A DNA stretch of 64,000 nt from Arenibacter echinorum. Lineage in GTDB: Bacteria > Bacteroidota > Bacteroidia > Flavobacteriales > Flavobacteriaceae. Each line of letters begins with the position of its first letter. Within the stretch, counting starts at the first letter, position 1. The DNA lies in contig NZ_QLLN01000002.1 in NCBI RefSeq assembly GCF_003259375.1, positions 620,001 to 684,000 of the forward strand, in the 5' to 3' direction. Shown here piece by piece: positions 44,255 to 52,803 of this stretch. Position numbers and translations under genes: made by a program. The notes beneath the pieces are model-generated. The model was not told where the DNA came from and ran no database searches. It saw nothing but the letters and a program-made list of their open reading frames with translations.

Positions 44255-44379
44255 TTAGGTTGCTTATTGTTCTGGTAAAACAATAAGGGTTGTGGGTCAA
44301 TATTTTATTTTTATTCTATGAAAAAGAAAAAACAATATTGACCTTAAAAAGGGTCTTGATATTTTCAAGATCCTTTTTT
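44255..44379 (+). ncRNA. Candidate structured RNA of three hairpins ending in a terminator
   Basis: Three hairpins follow one another on the plus strand: CTTATTGTT/AACAATAAG (44263-44271 with 44279-44287, 9 bp); GGTCAATATT/AATATTGACC (44295-44304 with 44334-44343), extended inward by imperfect A/T pairing; and the terminator hairpin at 44346-44379. No protein-coding gene on this strand ends upstream: recA reads the other way and trhO starts 177 nt downstream with its own -7 element. The only open frame is a 7-codon Lys-rich peptide at 44318-44341. The 5' boundary is not defined by the sequence. Confidence 0.5.
44346..44379 (+). terminator. Strong orphan intrinsic terminator
   Basis: A stem of about 14 bp (44346-44359 with 44365-44378, one G-U pair) running into six T's at 44374-44379. 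No annotated gene is terminated by it. Confidence 0.85.
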
Positions 44380-44506
44380 ACTTTAATATGCCTAGCACTT
44401 ATTAATTCTGCCCGCTAAAAGTTTTTATTTAGATTTTTTTGTTCAACATTCTTCAATTGGGATTCAAAAAACAGGTATTATTCTTTTAAACCCGACCTAT
44501 AAATCC

Positions 44507-44514
44507 TATTTTTG
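44507..44514 (+). promoter_or_regulatory. -7 promoter element of trhO
   Basis: TATTTTTG matches TANNTTTG, 41 nt upstream of the trhO ATG. Confidence 0.5.
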
Positions 44515-44555
44515 CGCTCATAAAATATTTCTTTAACTTAAAATATTAGTATAGC

Positions 44556-45587
44556 ATGCAACTGTACAATACCTTAAGTGCAAAGGAGAGAGAGGCCCTT
44601 ATAGAGGAGGCAGGATTGGAACGTCTTACCATTTCTTTCTATCAATATGCACGTATTGGCAATCCGTCAATTTTTCGAAACCATTTATTTATTCATTGGA
44701 ACGAACTGGATGTTTTGGGCCGTATTTATGTAGCCCATGAGGGCATCAATGCCCAATTATCTGTTCCAGCCGAAAATTTCAAGGCCTTTAAGTCTCACTT
44801 GGACAGCATCACCTTTTTAGAAAATGTTAGGTTGAATATCGCCATAGAACAGGATAACAAATCATTTTTAAAATTAAAGGTCAAGGTTCGGGAAAAGATT
44901 GTTGCCGATGGATTAAATGATGATTCCTTTGATGTTACCAATAAGGGAATTCATGTGGATGCCATTAAGTTTAACGAACTTATTGAGGATTCGGATACCA
45001 TTTTGGTAGATATGCGCAATCATTATGAAAGTGAAATAGGGCATTTTAAAAATGCCATTACCCCGGATGTGGATACCTTTAGGGATTCATTGGATATCAT
45101 TGAAAAGGATTTGGCAGACCACAAAGAGGATAAAAAATTGGTCATGTACTGTACCGGTGGTATAAGGTGCGAAAAGGCCAGTGCCTATTATAGACATAAA
45201 GGTTTTAAAAACGTATATCAGCTGGAAGGCGGTATTATAGAATATACGCGTCAGGTTAATAACCTGAATTTGGAAAATAAATTTTTAGGCAAGAATTTCG
45301 TTTTTGACCACCGTAGGGGGGAGAGGATAACCGATGATGTCATCGCCAATTGCCATCAATGTGGCAACCCCTGTGACAACCATGTAAATTGTGCCAATGA
45401 GGCATGCCATCTACTTTTTATCCAATGCGATTCCTGTGCCGGGGCCATGAACAACTGTTGTTCAGTGGATTGTAAGGAAGTTCATGAACTTCCTTTTGAA
45501 GAACAGAAAAAATTGAGGAAAGGAAAAGTGGTGAGCAACAAGATTTTCAAAAAAGGCCGTTCCGAGGTTTTGAAGTATAAGAAGTAA
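44556..45587 (+). CDS. trhO: tRNA uridine 5-hydroxylase TrhO (rhodanese family)
   Basis: Oxygen-dependent enzyme that hydroxylates U34 of certain tRNAs (5-hydroxyuridine), 343 residues. The N-terminal UPF0176-type domain (about 20-130, VAHEGINAQLSVP) is followed by a rhodanese domain whose catalytic Cys is in MYCTGGIRCEKA (about 207-218). A cysteine-rich C-terminal zinc-binding extension has CHQCGNPC, CANEAC, CDSC and CCSVDC. This is the long bacterial form. It is a single gene with its own promoter element. Confidence 0.92.
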   Translation: MQLYNTLSAKEREALIEEAGLERLTISFYQYARIGNPSIFRNHLFIHWNELDVLGRIYVAHEGINAQLSVPAENFKAFKSHLDSITFLENVRLNIAIEQDNKSFLKLKVKVREKIVADGLNDDSFDVTNKGIHVDAIKFNELIEDSDTILVDMRNHYESEIGHFKNAITPDVDTFRDSLDIIEKDLADHKEDKKLVMYCTGGIRCEKASAYYRHKGFKNVYQLEGGIIEYTRQVNNLNLENKFLGKNFVFDHRRGERITDDVIANCHQCGNPCDNHVNCANEACHLLFIQCDSCAGAMNNCCSVDCKEVHELPFEEQKKLRKGKVVSNKIFKKGRSEVLKYKK

Positions 45588-45921
45588 TTCCCAACATAAA
45601 TCCGTTGTCTGGACCTCGAGTCATTAGTCCTTGATTCCAAAACCCAAAATAATTGTTTTTCTAGCCATTAATTAAGTTTTGGAAACTAATTCAAAACAAT
45701 TGACTCTGTTTAAAGATCTGGGATATTTTGCGTTTTTAAGGCAGAGATTAAGTTAAAAATCTTCCGCTTTGGGTCTTTTTTCCCTGTTTTAAGGGAGCTT
45801 TGCGCGGACAACGAAACTCTTTCTTTTCATCGCATTAAAAAAACACTATCTTTACGTTTAATAATTTTATGAACCTTTTTTAGTAAAAGTGTTACATTTT
45901 TACTAAACCAAGATACGAAAT
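45588..45921. other. Intergenic DNA, nothing recognised
   Basis: About 330 bases between trhO and ricT with no gene, clear terminator or exact -7 element. TATCTTTA around 45850 is one base off the consensus. Confidence 0.4.
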
Positions 45922-47091
45922 ATGGGTTGTAGCAGTTGTTCAACCGGTAAGGACGGACAGCCTAAAGGATGCAAGAACAATGGTACTTGTGGCACCGATG
46001 GCTGTAATAAATTGACGGTATTTGATTGGCTTTCCAATATGTCACTGCCAAATGGGGAAAAACCATTTGATTGTGTGGAAGTCCGTTTTAAAAATAGTAG
46101 AAAAGAATTCTTTAGAAATTCCGAAAATCTTTCACTTTCCATTGGCGATATAGTGGCTACACAGTCCACTTCCGGTCATGACGTGGGTATGGTTACCCTT
46201 ACGGGAGAATTGGTAAGGGTTCAAATGAAAAAAAAGAAGGAAGATTATAACAATCCGGAACTTCCCAAACTTTACCGAAAGGCATCCCAAAAGGATATCG
46301 ACATTTGGCAAAAATGTAGGGACAGGGAAGAGGAAATTAAGAAGAGGGCCAGGGAAATTGCCATTGTATTAAAGTTACAGATGAAAATCTCCGATGTGGA
46401 ATTTCAGGGAGATGGTTCCAAGGCTACCTTCTATTACACCGCGGAAGAACGTGTGGATTTCCGTCAGTTGATCAAGGACATGGCCAAAGCATTTGGTATC
46501 CGAATAGAAATGAGGCAAATTGGCTACCGCCAAGAAGCCCAGCGTTTGGGAGGAATAGGTTCTTGCGGAAGGGAATTGTGCTGCTCTACATGGCTAACCG
46601 ATTTTAGATCCGTAAGCACATCGGCGGCCCGCTATCAACAGCTTTCGCTTAATCCACAAAAACTGGCAGGACAATGTGGCAAACTTAAATGTTGCCTGAA
46701 TTATGAATTGGATGTGTATTTGGATGCCTTAAAGGATTTTCCTGGGCAGGATACCAAATTATTTACGGAAAAGGGCATGGCTTTTTGCCAGAAGGTAGAT
46801 ATTTTCAAAGCCTCACTTTGGTTTTCCTATAAGGACGAACCTGCCAATTGGCATGTCTTGTCCAAAGATCAGGTGCTTGAGGTGATGGAAAAAAACAAAA
46901 AGAGGGAAAAAGTGGCCAGTTTGGAGGAATATGCTGTGGACAACGTTCAAGAAGTTGAAAAGGTTTTTGAGAATGTGGTAGGGCAGGATAGCTTAACACG
47001 ATTCGACACCCCTAAGAAAAGAAGGTCCAATAGGAATAACAAGAAAAAGAAACGAAGCAATTATAAAAAAAGGCCTACCAACAATGCTTAA
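45922..47091 (+). CDS. ricT: PSP1/RicT family protein with Cys-rich N-terminus
   Basis: A 389-residue member of the PSP1 family, called RicT or YaaT in Firmicutes, where it joins an iron-sulfur-containing complex affecting RNase Y and RNA processing. The PSP1 core is about residues 130-290, with IGSCGRELCCSTWL and LAGQCGKLKCCLNYE giving four conserved Cys clusters, plus YRQEAQRLGGIG. The first 31 residues hold six further Cys (GCSSC, GCKNNGTCGTDGC). The C-terminus is a basic Lys/Arg/Asn tail. It overlaps gldH by 8 nt; this ricT-gldH-pbp1A order is conserved in Flavobacteriia. An RNA-processing role is inferred. Confidence 0.87.
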   Translation: MGCSSCSTGKDGQPKGCKNNGTCGTDGCNKLTVFDWLSNMSLPNGEKPFDCVEVRFKNSRKEFFRNSENLSLSIGDIVATQSTSGHDVGMVTLTGELVRVQMKKKKEDYNNPELPKLYRKASQKDIDIWQKCRDREEEIKKRAREIAIVLKLQMKISDVEFQGDGSKATFYYTAEERVDFRQLIKDMAKAFGIRIEMRQIGYRQEAQRLGGIGSCGRELCCSTWLTDFRSVSTSAARYQQLSLNPQKLAGQCGKLKCCLNYELDVYLDALKDFPGQDTKLFTEKGMAFCQKVDIFKASLWFSYKDEPANWHVLSKDQVLEVMEKNKKREKVASLEEYAVDNVQEVEKVFENVVGQDSLTRFDTPKKRRSNRNNKKKKRSNYKKRPTNNA

Positions 47092-47569
47092 GAGTTTAGG
47101 TGTATTTTTTTTAGTAATTTTTATGGTTTCTTGCGATAAGCAAACCGTAAAATCCGAATATAGTCCAACACAAAATGGGCGGTGGAACAAGGATAGCGTA
47201 GCAAAATTTTCCTTCCAGGAACTGGATACCCTTCAAAAGTATAATATGTTCATCAATCTGAGAAACGATGATACATACCCTTACAGCAACCTTTTTCTCA
47301 TTGCGGAGCTAAAGTTTCCCAGTGGCGATGTAGTGCGGGATACCTTGGAATATGAAATGGCAAAACCGGACGGAAAGTGGTTGGGTGCAGGTTATGGTAG
47401 TTTAAAGGAAAACAAATTATGGTATAAAGAAAACGTCGTTTTCCCGTCTTCAGGCGTATATACCTTAGAAATTTCCCATGCCATGCGTAAAAATGGGCAA
47501 GTAGATGGAATTGTCGAATTGGAAGGTATCACCGATGTGGGTTACCTAATCGAAAAAAGTAATCAGTAG
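47084..47569 (+). CDS. gldH: Gliding motility lipoprotein GldH
   Basis: A 161-residue lipoprotein: signal peptide and lipobox FMVSC (Cys17), then the family pattern (NGRWNKDSVAKFSF, MFINLRNDDTYPYSNLFL, LEYEMAKPDGKWLGAGYGS, ISHAMRKNGQVDGI). GldH is required for gliding in Flavobacterium johnsoniae. It overlaps the RicT end by 8 nt and the PBP gene starts 4 nt after its stop, so three genes form a compact operon. Confidence 0.92.
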   Translation: MLKSLGVFFLVIFMVSCDKQTVKSEYSPTQNGRWNKDSVAKFSFQELDTLQKYNMFINLRNDDTYPYSNLFLIAELKFPSGDVVRDTLEYEMAKPDGKWLGAGYGSLKENKLWYKENVVFPSSGVYTLEISHAMRKNGQVDGIVELEGITDVGYLIEKSNQ

Positions 47570-47573
47570 GCTT

Positions 47574-49916
47574 ATGGCAACAGCTACCAAAAAGAAGAAA
47601 AAAAGCAACAACAATTTTTTTAAGTTCATAAAATGGTTTTGGATTCTCTTTTTTATAGGGGTTATTTCCGGAGTTATGATTTTCCTTTTGGCTTCCTGGG
47701 GTGCCTTTGGAGCCATGCCGGAATATGAGCGCTTGGAGAATCCGCAGACCAATTTGGCCAGTGAAATTATTTCATCTGATGGAGAGACTTTGGGCAAATT
47801 CTATTTGGATGATAATAGGACTGATGTGGCCTACGAAGAGTTGCCGAAAACTTTGGTGCAGGCCTTGGTGGCTACCGAAGATGCCCGTTATTATGAGCAC
47901 TCCGGAATAGATGCCAGGGGAACGCTTAGGGCCTTTGCCTATTTGGGCAAAAAAGGAGGGGCTAGTACCATATCCCAACAATTGGCTAGACAATTGTTTG
48001 TAGGGGTACGTTCCAAAAATATTTTTGAAACCATTACCCAAAAAATAAAGGAATGGGTGCTTGCCATTAGGTTGGAGCGTAGCTATACCAAGGAAGAAAT
48101 TGTTAAAATGTATCTTAACATTTACGATTTTAACTATAATGCGGATGGTATCAGATCTGCCTCACGTATTTATTTTGGCAAAGAGCCCAAAAATTTAAAA
48201 ATAGAAGAATCTGCGGTTTTGGTAGGGATGCTTAAAAACTCTTCATATTACAATCCTATTCGACGGGAAGAATTGGTCTTAAATCGTAGAAATACGGTCT
48301 TGTCCCAGATGGCGAAATATGATTTTATAACGGAAAAGCAAAAGGATTCCTTACAGGCTTTAAAAATGGATATTAATTTTAGTCCTGAATCACATAGAGA
48401 GGGTTTGGCTACCTATTTCCGGATGTACCTTCAGGGTTTCATGAACAAGTGGATCAAGAAAAACCCGAAACCCGCTTTAAAAGGGGAAAGTGACCAATGG
48501 AACATATATTTGGATGGACTGCGCATTTATACCACTATAGATTCGCGCATGCAAAGAAATGCTGAGGATGCCGTAGCCGAGCATATGAAAAGATTACAGG
48601 CCGAGTTTTTTCATCAAAACACACCTGATCGTAATAAAACGGCTCCCTTTATAGAGGAGGTGCCAGGGGAAATAGCAGGTATTATGGAGAGGGCCATAAA
48701 ATCCTCTCATAGGTGGCATAACCTCAAGGATCAAGGGAAAAATGAAAAGGAAATAAGGGCTTCCTTTAATGAGCCGGTAGAAATGACCGTTTTTGATTGG
48801 AATAGCGATACCAAAGAAAAAGATACATTAATGACCCCAATGGACTCTATTAAGTATTATAAGTCCTTTCTTAAGACGGCGATGATGTCTATGGAACCAC
48901 AAACGGGACATGTAAAGGCTTGGGTAGGTGGTATAGACTATAAGCATTTTCAGTATGACAACGTTATCCAAGGGGCAAGGCAGGTAGGCTCTACATTTAA
49001 GCCTTTTGTTTATGCAGCGGCCATTGACCAATTGCGTCTTTCGCCTTGTGATGCACTACCGGATAATCGATATTGCATTGAGGCCAATAAACACGGAAAT
49101 CCAGACCCATGGTGTCCAAAGAATTCCGATGGTAAATACTCTGGGGAAATGTTAACACTCAAGAATGCCTTGGCTAATTCCGTTAATACCATTACCGCCC
49201 AATTAATAGATAGGGTGGGTCCCAAGGCGGTGGTATCCATAGCCAAAAATCTGGGAATTACAGGAGATATACCTGAGGTACCTTCTATTGCCTTGGGAAC
49301 TGCAGACCTAAATGTGTATGAGATGGTGGGGGCCTATGGTACCTTTGCCAATCAAGGGGTTTATGTTAAACCTGTAATGGTAACCAGGATCGAGGATAAG
49401 AATGGTACGGTATTGTACGAGTATGTTCCGGAGACAAAAGATGTTTTAAGCAAGGATGTGTCCTATGCCATGCTAGACCTTATGTCAGGGGTAACCCAAG
49501 GAGGATCCGGGACAAGATTAAGGACCACTGGAGCAGAGAAATATAGACCGGAGTATAAGGAGATTATTACTGGTTATCCTTATGAATTTAAAAATCCTAT
49601 TGCGGGTAAAACGGGAACTACCCAGAATCAAAGTGATGGTTGGTTTATGGGGATGGTGCCTAACCTGGTAACGGGAGTTTGGGTAGGTGGAGATGACAAA
49701 GCCGTGCATTTTAAGACCATTACCTACGGACAGGGAGCTTCTATGGCTTTGCCAATATGGGGCTTGTATATGAAAAAGAATTATGCCAACAAGGATTTGG
49801 GTGTTTCCGAGGGAGAATTTGAAAAGCCCGAGAATTTATCTATTAACGTAGATTGCTCCAAGACATCTACCGCGGAGGATAATAACATAGATTTAGAAGA
49901 CGATTTGGATTTTTAG
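47574..49916 (+). CDS. Class A penicillin-binding protein (PBP1A-like)
   Basis: Bifunctional glycosyltransferase/transpeptidase of 780 residues building septal or lateral wall. A basic cytoplasmic N-terminus and one membrane helix (about 20-43) precede the GT51 domain (about 75-255) with ATEDARYYEHSGID and GASTISQQLARQLF. The transpeptidase domain (about 440-720) has the active Ser in STFKPFVYAA (SxxK), SVN in NSVNTITAQ, and KTGTT. All catalytic motifs are intact. It lies 4 nt after gldH and is closed by a terminator. Confidence 0.94.
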   Translation: MATATKKKKKSNNNFFKFIKWFWILFFIGVISGVMIFLLASWGAFGAMPEYERLENPQTNLASEIISSDGETLGKFYLDDNRTDVAYEELPKTLVQALVATEDARYYEHSGIDARGTLRAFAYLGKKGGASTISQQLARQLFVGVRSKNIFETITQKIKEWVLAIRLERSYTKEEIVKMYLNIYDFNYNADGIRSASRIYFGKEPKNLKIEESAVLVGMLKNSSYYNPIRREELVLNRRNTVLSQMAKYDFITEKQKDSLQALKMDINFSPESHREGLATYFRMYLQGFMNKWIKKNPKPALKGESDQWNIYLDGLRIYTTIDSRMQRNAEDAVAEHMKRLQAEFFHQNTPDRNKTAPFIEEVPGEIAGIMERAIKSSHRWHNLKDQGKNEKEIRASFNEPVEMTVFDWNSDTKEKDTLMTPMDSIKYYKSFLKTAMMSMEPQTGHVKAWVGGIDYKHFQYDNVIQGARQVGSTFKPFVYAAAIDQLRLSPCDALPDNRYCIEANKHGNPDPWCPKNSDGKYSGEMLTLKNALANSVNTITAQLIDRVGPKAVVSIAKNLGITGDIPEVPSIALGTADLNVYEMVGAYGTFANQGVYVKPVMVTRIEDKNGTVLYEYVPETKDVLSKDVSYAMLDLMSGVTQGGSGTRLRTTGAEKYRPEYKEIITGYPYEFKNPIAGKTGTTQNQSDGWFMGMVPNLVTGVWVGGDDKAVHFKTITYGQGASMALPIWGLYMKKNYANKDLGVSEGEFEKPENLSINVDCSKTSTAEDNNIDLEDDLDF

Positions 49917-49938
49917 TACTATAAAAAATCATTGCTTT

Positions 49939-49977
49939 AAATGCCCTTGCTTTTATCCAAAAGTAAAGGGCATTTTT
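49939..49977 (+). terminator. Intrinsic terminator of the ricT-gldH-PBP operon
   Basis: Stem AAATGCCCTT (49939-49948) with AAGGGCATTT (49966-49975), with a further CTTTT/AAAAG inner helix, followed by T's to 49977. Confidence 0.85.
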
Positions 49978-50036
49978 CGTTAAAAACCCGTATTTTAGAG
50001 AGAGCAAGAAAATAGGTTTAATTAAGTCGGTTTTAT

Positions 50037-50738
50037 ATGATACGAAAAACAGTTGCCAACGTGGAGGAGGCCTTGGAAGGAGTAAAGGACGGTATGACTT
50101 TTATGCTGGGAGGATTTGGATTATGTGGAATCCCTGAAAATGCGATTGCGGCATTGGTGAAGATGGGGGTAAAGGATTTAACCTGTATTTCCAATAATGC
50201 CGGAGTGGACGATTTTGGTCTTGGGCTCTTGTTGCACAAAAGACAGATAAAGAAAATGATTTCCTCTTATGTGGGGGAGAATGATGAGTTTGAACGGCAA
50301 ATGTTGAGCGGGGAATTGGACGTAGAATTAACGCCTCAAGGAACTTTAGCAGAGAAATGTAGGGCCGCACAGGCCGGTTTCCCCGCCTTTTATACTCCGG
50401 CCGGATATGGAACGGAAGTGGCCGAAGGAAAGGAGACTAGGGAGTTTAATGGGAAGATGTATGTGCTGGAGGAGGCTTTTAAGGCCGATTTTTCCTTTGT
50501 AAAAGCTTGGAAGGGCGATGAGGCTGGAAATTTAATATTTAAGGGTACTGCTCGTAATTTTAATCCTGCCATGTGTGGTGCGGCCAGGATTACGGTTGCT
50601 GAGGTGGAAGAGTTGGTACCGGCAGGAGAATTGAACCCCAACCAAATCCACGTCCCGGGAATTTTTGTACAACGTATCTTCCAAGGTAAAAATTACGAGA
50701 AAAGAATTGAGCAGTTGACAGTACGGAAAGTTAATTGA
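50037..50738 (+). CDS. scoA: CoA transferase subunit A (succinyl-CoA:3-ketoacid type)
   Basis: A 233-residue A subunit of a 3-oxoacid CoA-transferase, interconverting acetoacetate plus succinyl-CoA with acetoacetyl-CoA plus succinate. The glycine-rich [15 protein letters not shown] (about residues 22-36) and [11 protein letters not shown] are characteristic. The catalytic Glu lies in subunit B. Subunit B follows at 51151, but a four-helix-bundle gene sits between the two, which is unusual for scoA/scoB. Confidence 0.93.
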   Translation: MIRKTVANVEEALEGVKDGMTFMLGGFGLCGIPENAIAALVKMGVKDLTCISNNAGVDDFGLGLLLHKRQIKKMISSYVGENDEFERQMLSGELDVELTPQGTLAEKCRAAQAGFPAFYTPAGYGTEVAEGKETREFNGKMYVLEEAFKADFSFVKAWKGDEAGNLIFKGTARNFNPAMCGAARITVAEVEELVPAGELNPNQIHVPGIFVQRIFQGKNYEKRIEQLTVRKVN

Positions 50739-50770
50739 TTTGAAAGTTATCGGATTTGAAAATTTGATGA
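50737..50770 (+). repeat. Short degenerate direct repeats before the inserted gene
   Basis: GATTTGAAA occurs at 50737-50745 and 50753-50761, with a weaker third copy AATTTGATGA at 50761-50770. They lie exactly between the scoA stop and the ATG of the four-helix-bundle gene. TTTGAAAA-like repeats are, as I recall, a common companion of such genes in this group. Confidence 0.5.
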
Positions 50771-50771
50771 T

Positions 50772-51161
50772 ATGAGGAATGATAAGGAAAATTTAATAGT
50801 AAAGAAAACTTTCGATTTCTCCTTGCAAATTATTGAATATTGTGAAGAACTGAGAGCTTTAAATAAGTATGAAATGGCATCTCAATTGTTTAAAAGTGGA
50901 ACTTCTATTGGAGCAAATTCATGGGAGGCTCAAAATGGAGAAAGTTCTGCCGATTTTATACATAAATTTAAAATTGCAGCTAAAGAGGCTGATGAAACTT
51001 TATATTGGATAGAACGCTGCCAAGCCTCAAGGCACTATCCAAATCCGCAGGAAGCACTTTTTTCAGAGTTAGAATCTATCATTCGAATTATCTCGAAAAT
51101 TATTGGCATAAGTAAACGTGCCAAATTAACTAATTATCAAATCAACAATTATGTTGGATAA
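50772..51161 (+). CDS. Four-helix-bundle protein (S23/IVP family) inserted between scoA and scoB
   Basis: A 129-residue helical protein of the S23/IVP four-helix-bundle family, first known from intervening sequences in bacterial 23S rRNA. Core features are [19 protein letters not shown] (helix 2 start), [20 protein letters not shown], and a last helix [11 protein letters not shown] with a basic KRA end. It has no enzymatic motif and no signal peptide. It is visibly AT-richer than scoA and scoB, is preceded by short repeats, and its last 11 nt overlap the scoB start. It is a plausible mobile insert inside a two-subunit operon. The function of stand-alone members is not established. Confidence 0.85.
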   Translation: MRNDKENLIVKKTFDFSLQIIEYCEELRALNKYEMASQLFKSGTSIGANSWEAQNGESSADFIHKFKIAAKEADETLYWIERCQASRHYPNPQEALFSELESIIRIISKIIGISKRAKLTNYQINNYVG

Positions 51162-51804
51162 AAACGGAATAGCAAAGCGCATTGCAAAGGAAGTCAAAGA
51201 CGGATATTATGTTAACCTGGGAATAGGGATACCTACTTTGGTGGCCAATTTTGTCAGGGATGATATCAGTGTAGAATTTCAAAGTGAAAACGGGGTGTTG
51301 GGAATGGGTCCCTTTCCTTTTGAAGGGGAAGAGGATGCCGATATCATCAACGCAGGCAAACAAACTATTACCACACTCCCGGGAGCCTCATTTTTCGACT
51401 CTGTAACGAGCTTTGGAATGATCAGGGGGCAACATGTAGACCTGACCATTTTGGGGGCCATGGAAGTCGCTGAAAACGGGGATATTGCCAATTGGAAAAT
51501 TCCCGGGAAAATGGTGAAGGGGATGGGTGGAGCTATGGACCTGGTGGCCTCCGCAGAGAATATAATCGTTGCCATGATGCATACCAATAGGGCAGGCGAA
51601 TCCAAGTTGTTAAAGAAATGCACTTTGCCATTGACGGGAGTTGGATGTGTAAAAAAAATTGTGACCAATTTGGCAGTACTGGATGTAACACCCAAGGGAT
51701 TTAAATTGTTGGAAAGGGCACCTGGAATTAGTGTCGATGAAATAGTAAAGGCTACTGAAGGAAATTTAATTGTGGAAGGTGATATCCCAGAGATGGATAT
51801 TTAG
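51151..51804 (+). CDS. scoB: CoA transferase subunit B
   Basis: The B subunit of the 3-oxoacid CoA-transferase, 217 residues, with [10 protein letters not shown] at about 23-32 and the catalytic Glu in [11 protein letters not shown] (about 46-56). PGASFFDS and [13 protein letters not shown] are also conserved. Its start overlaps the end of the inserted four-helix-bundle gene by 11 nt, so scoB translation may depend on that gene's stop. Confidence 0.93.
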   Translation: MLDKNGIAKRIAKEVKDGYYVNLGIGIPTLVANFVRDDISVEFQSENGVLGMGPFPFEGEEDADIINAGKQTITTLPGASFFDSVTSFGMIRGQHVDLTILGAMEVAENGDIANWKIPGKMVKGMGGAMDLVASAENIIVAMMHTNRAGESKLLKKCTLPLTGVGCVKKIVTNLAVLDVTPKGFKLLERAPGISVDEIVKATEGNLIVEGDIPEMDI

Positions 51805-52050
51805 GTGGGATTGTTCAATTAGGGGTGTCAGATTTTATTGAATTTTTATATTCTGACATATTTAAATAAACTGTCTTCATTTAACATTTTGGAAAGGGTT
51901 TATATCGATCAAAATAACTATTTTTATACGCATACAACAATTACTGTATGTTTCACAACAATTTTTTAAATGTTGCGTTAATCTGAATTATATTGCATTT
52001 AATAACAGAAGTTAAACCCCAAATTTAACAACTACTAAACCTTAATTACT
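51805..52050. other. Intergenic DNA with a weak inverted repeat and an A/C-rich leader
   Basis: An inverted repeat TGTCAGA/TCTGACA (51826-51832 with 51852-51858) follows scoB without a T-run, so it is at best a weak end signal. The last 40 or so bases before 52051 are an A/C-rich leader like the one before 5856. Confidence 0.4.
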
Positions 52051-52158
52051 ATGGAAGCCCAAATTAACCACAGCCGTACACAAAAAGAAATTCAAGTTTA
52101 TCGCAATGACTTTTTCACAGGCATTGTAAGATTGACTAAAAAATTATTTATGCTGTAG
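52051..52158 (+). CDS. Small conserved-looking protein, 35 residues
   Basis: The frame from ATG 52051 to TAG 52156-52158 encodes MEAQINHSRTQKEI...RLTKKLFML, 35 residues: a hydrophilic N-terminal half with a charged middle (QVYRNDFFTG) and a basic/hydrophobic end. I know of no family. Support comes from context: an A/C-rich leader upstream and a very strong terminator beginning 17 nt after the stop, with no other gene nearby on this strand. The alternative is a small regulatory RNA that uses the same terminator. Confidence 0.55.
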   Translation: MEAQINHSRTQKEIQVYRNDFFTGIVRLTKKLFML

Positions 52159-52175
52159 CATGAATCAATAGTTTA

Positions 52176-52213
52176 AAAAGGGAGCACTACTTTAAAGTAG
52201 TGCTCCCTTTTTT
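52176..52213 (+). terminator. Intrinsic terminator of the 35-codon gene
   Basis: A long perfect palindrome centred at 52193/52194 (AAGGGAGCACTACTTT with its complement) ending in six T's. It is one of the strongest terminators in the window. Confidence 0.92.
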
Positions 52214-52260
52214 GTTTTCAATCTAGTTGAAAATCGTAATTTTAAGAAGGAAAGAAAAGC

Positions 52261-52776
52261 ATGAAACTACACATGAGGCCTTGTGTCATTAAAGATTTGG
52301 GGGCTTTGGCGAATCTAGGCAGGAGGACCTTTATAGAGGCATTTGAAAAGGATAATAAGCCGGAGGATTTTAAGGAATATCTTGATTCTGCTTTTGGAGA
52401 GGAAAGGCTTTTAAAGGAACTTCAGGATATTAATTCATCCTATTATTTTATTCATAAGGATTCCAGTTTGGTGGGATACATTAAATTGAATGAAAATGAA
52501 TCCCAAACCGATATTAAGGATATTGATGCCATAGAGTTGGAGCGTATCTATGTATTAAGTGAATTTCAAGGCCAGGGAATTGGTGAGTGGATACTGGGGC
52601 AGGTAATATCCATTGCAAAAGCTAAAAATAGGTTATATGTTTGGCTTGGTGTTTGGGAGCACAACCCCAAGGCCATTAAATTTTATCAAAGATTGGGTTT
52701 TTATAAGTTTGGGAACCATCCGTATTTTATTGGTAAGGATGAACAAACGGATTGGCTTTTGCGGTTGGACATTTAA
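52261..52776 (+). CDS. GNAT family N-acetyltransferase
   Basis: A 171-residue acetyl-CoA-dependent N-acetyltransferase. The core beta-strand/P-loop is ELERIYVLSEFQGQGIGEWI (about residues 83-102, with QGQGIG as the pyrophosphate-binding loop), and RLGFYKFGNHPYFIG gives the usual C-terminal end. The N-terminal MRPCVIKDLGALANLGRRTF is typical. The substrate is unknown. It converges on the aminotransferase with a 27-nt gap. Confidence 0.9.
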   Translation: MKLHMRPCVIKDLGALANLGRRTFIEAFEKDNKPEDFKEYLDSAFGEERLLKELQDINSSYYFIHKDSSLVGYIKLNENESQTDIKDIDAIELERIYVLSEFQGQGIGEWILGQVISIAKAKNRLYVWLGVWEHNPKAIKFYQRLGFYKFGNHPYFIGKDEQTDWLLRLDI

Positions 52777-52803
52777 ATCTATGTTTCCATATAATAATGT
52801 TGA

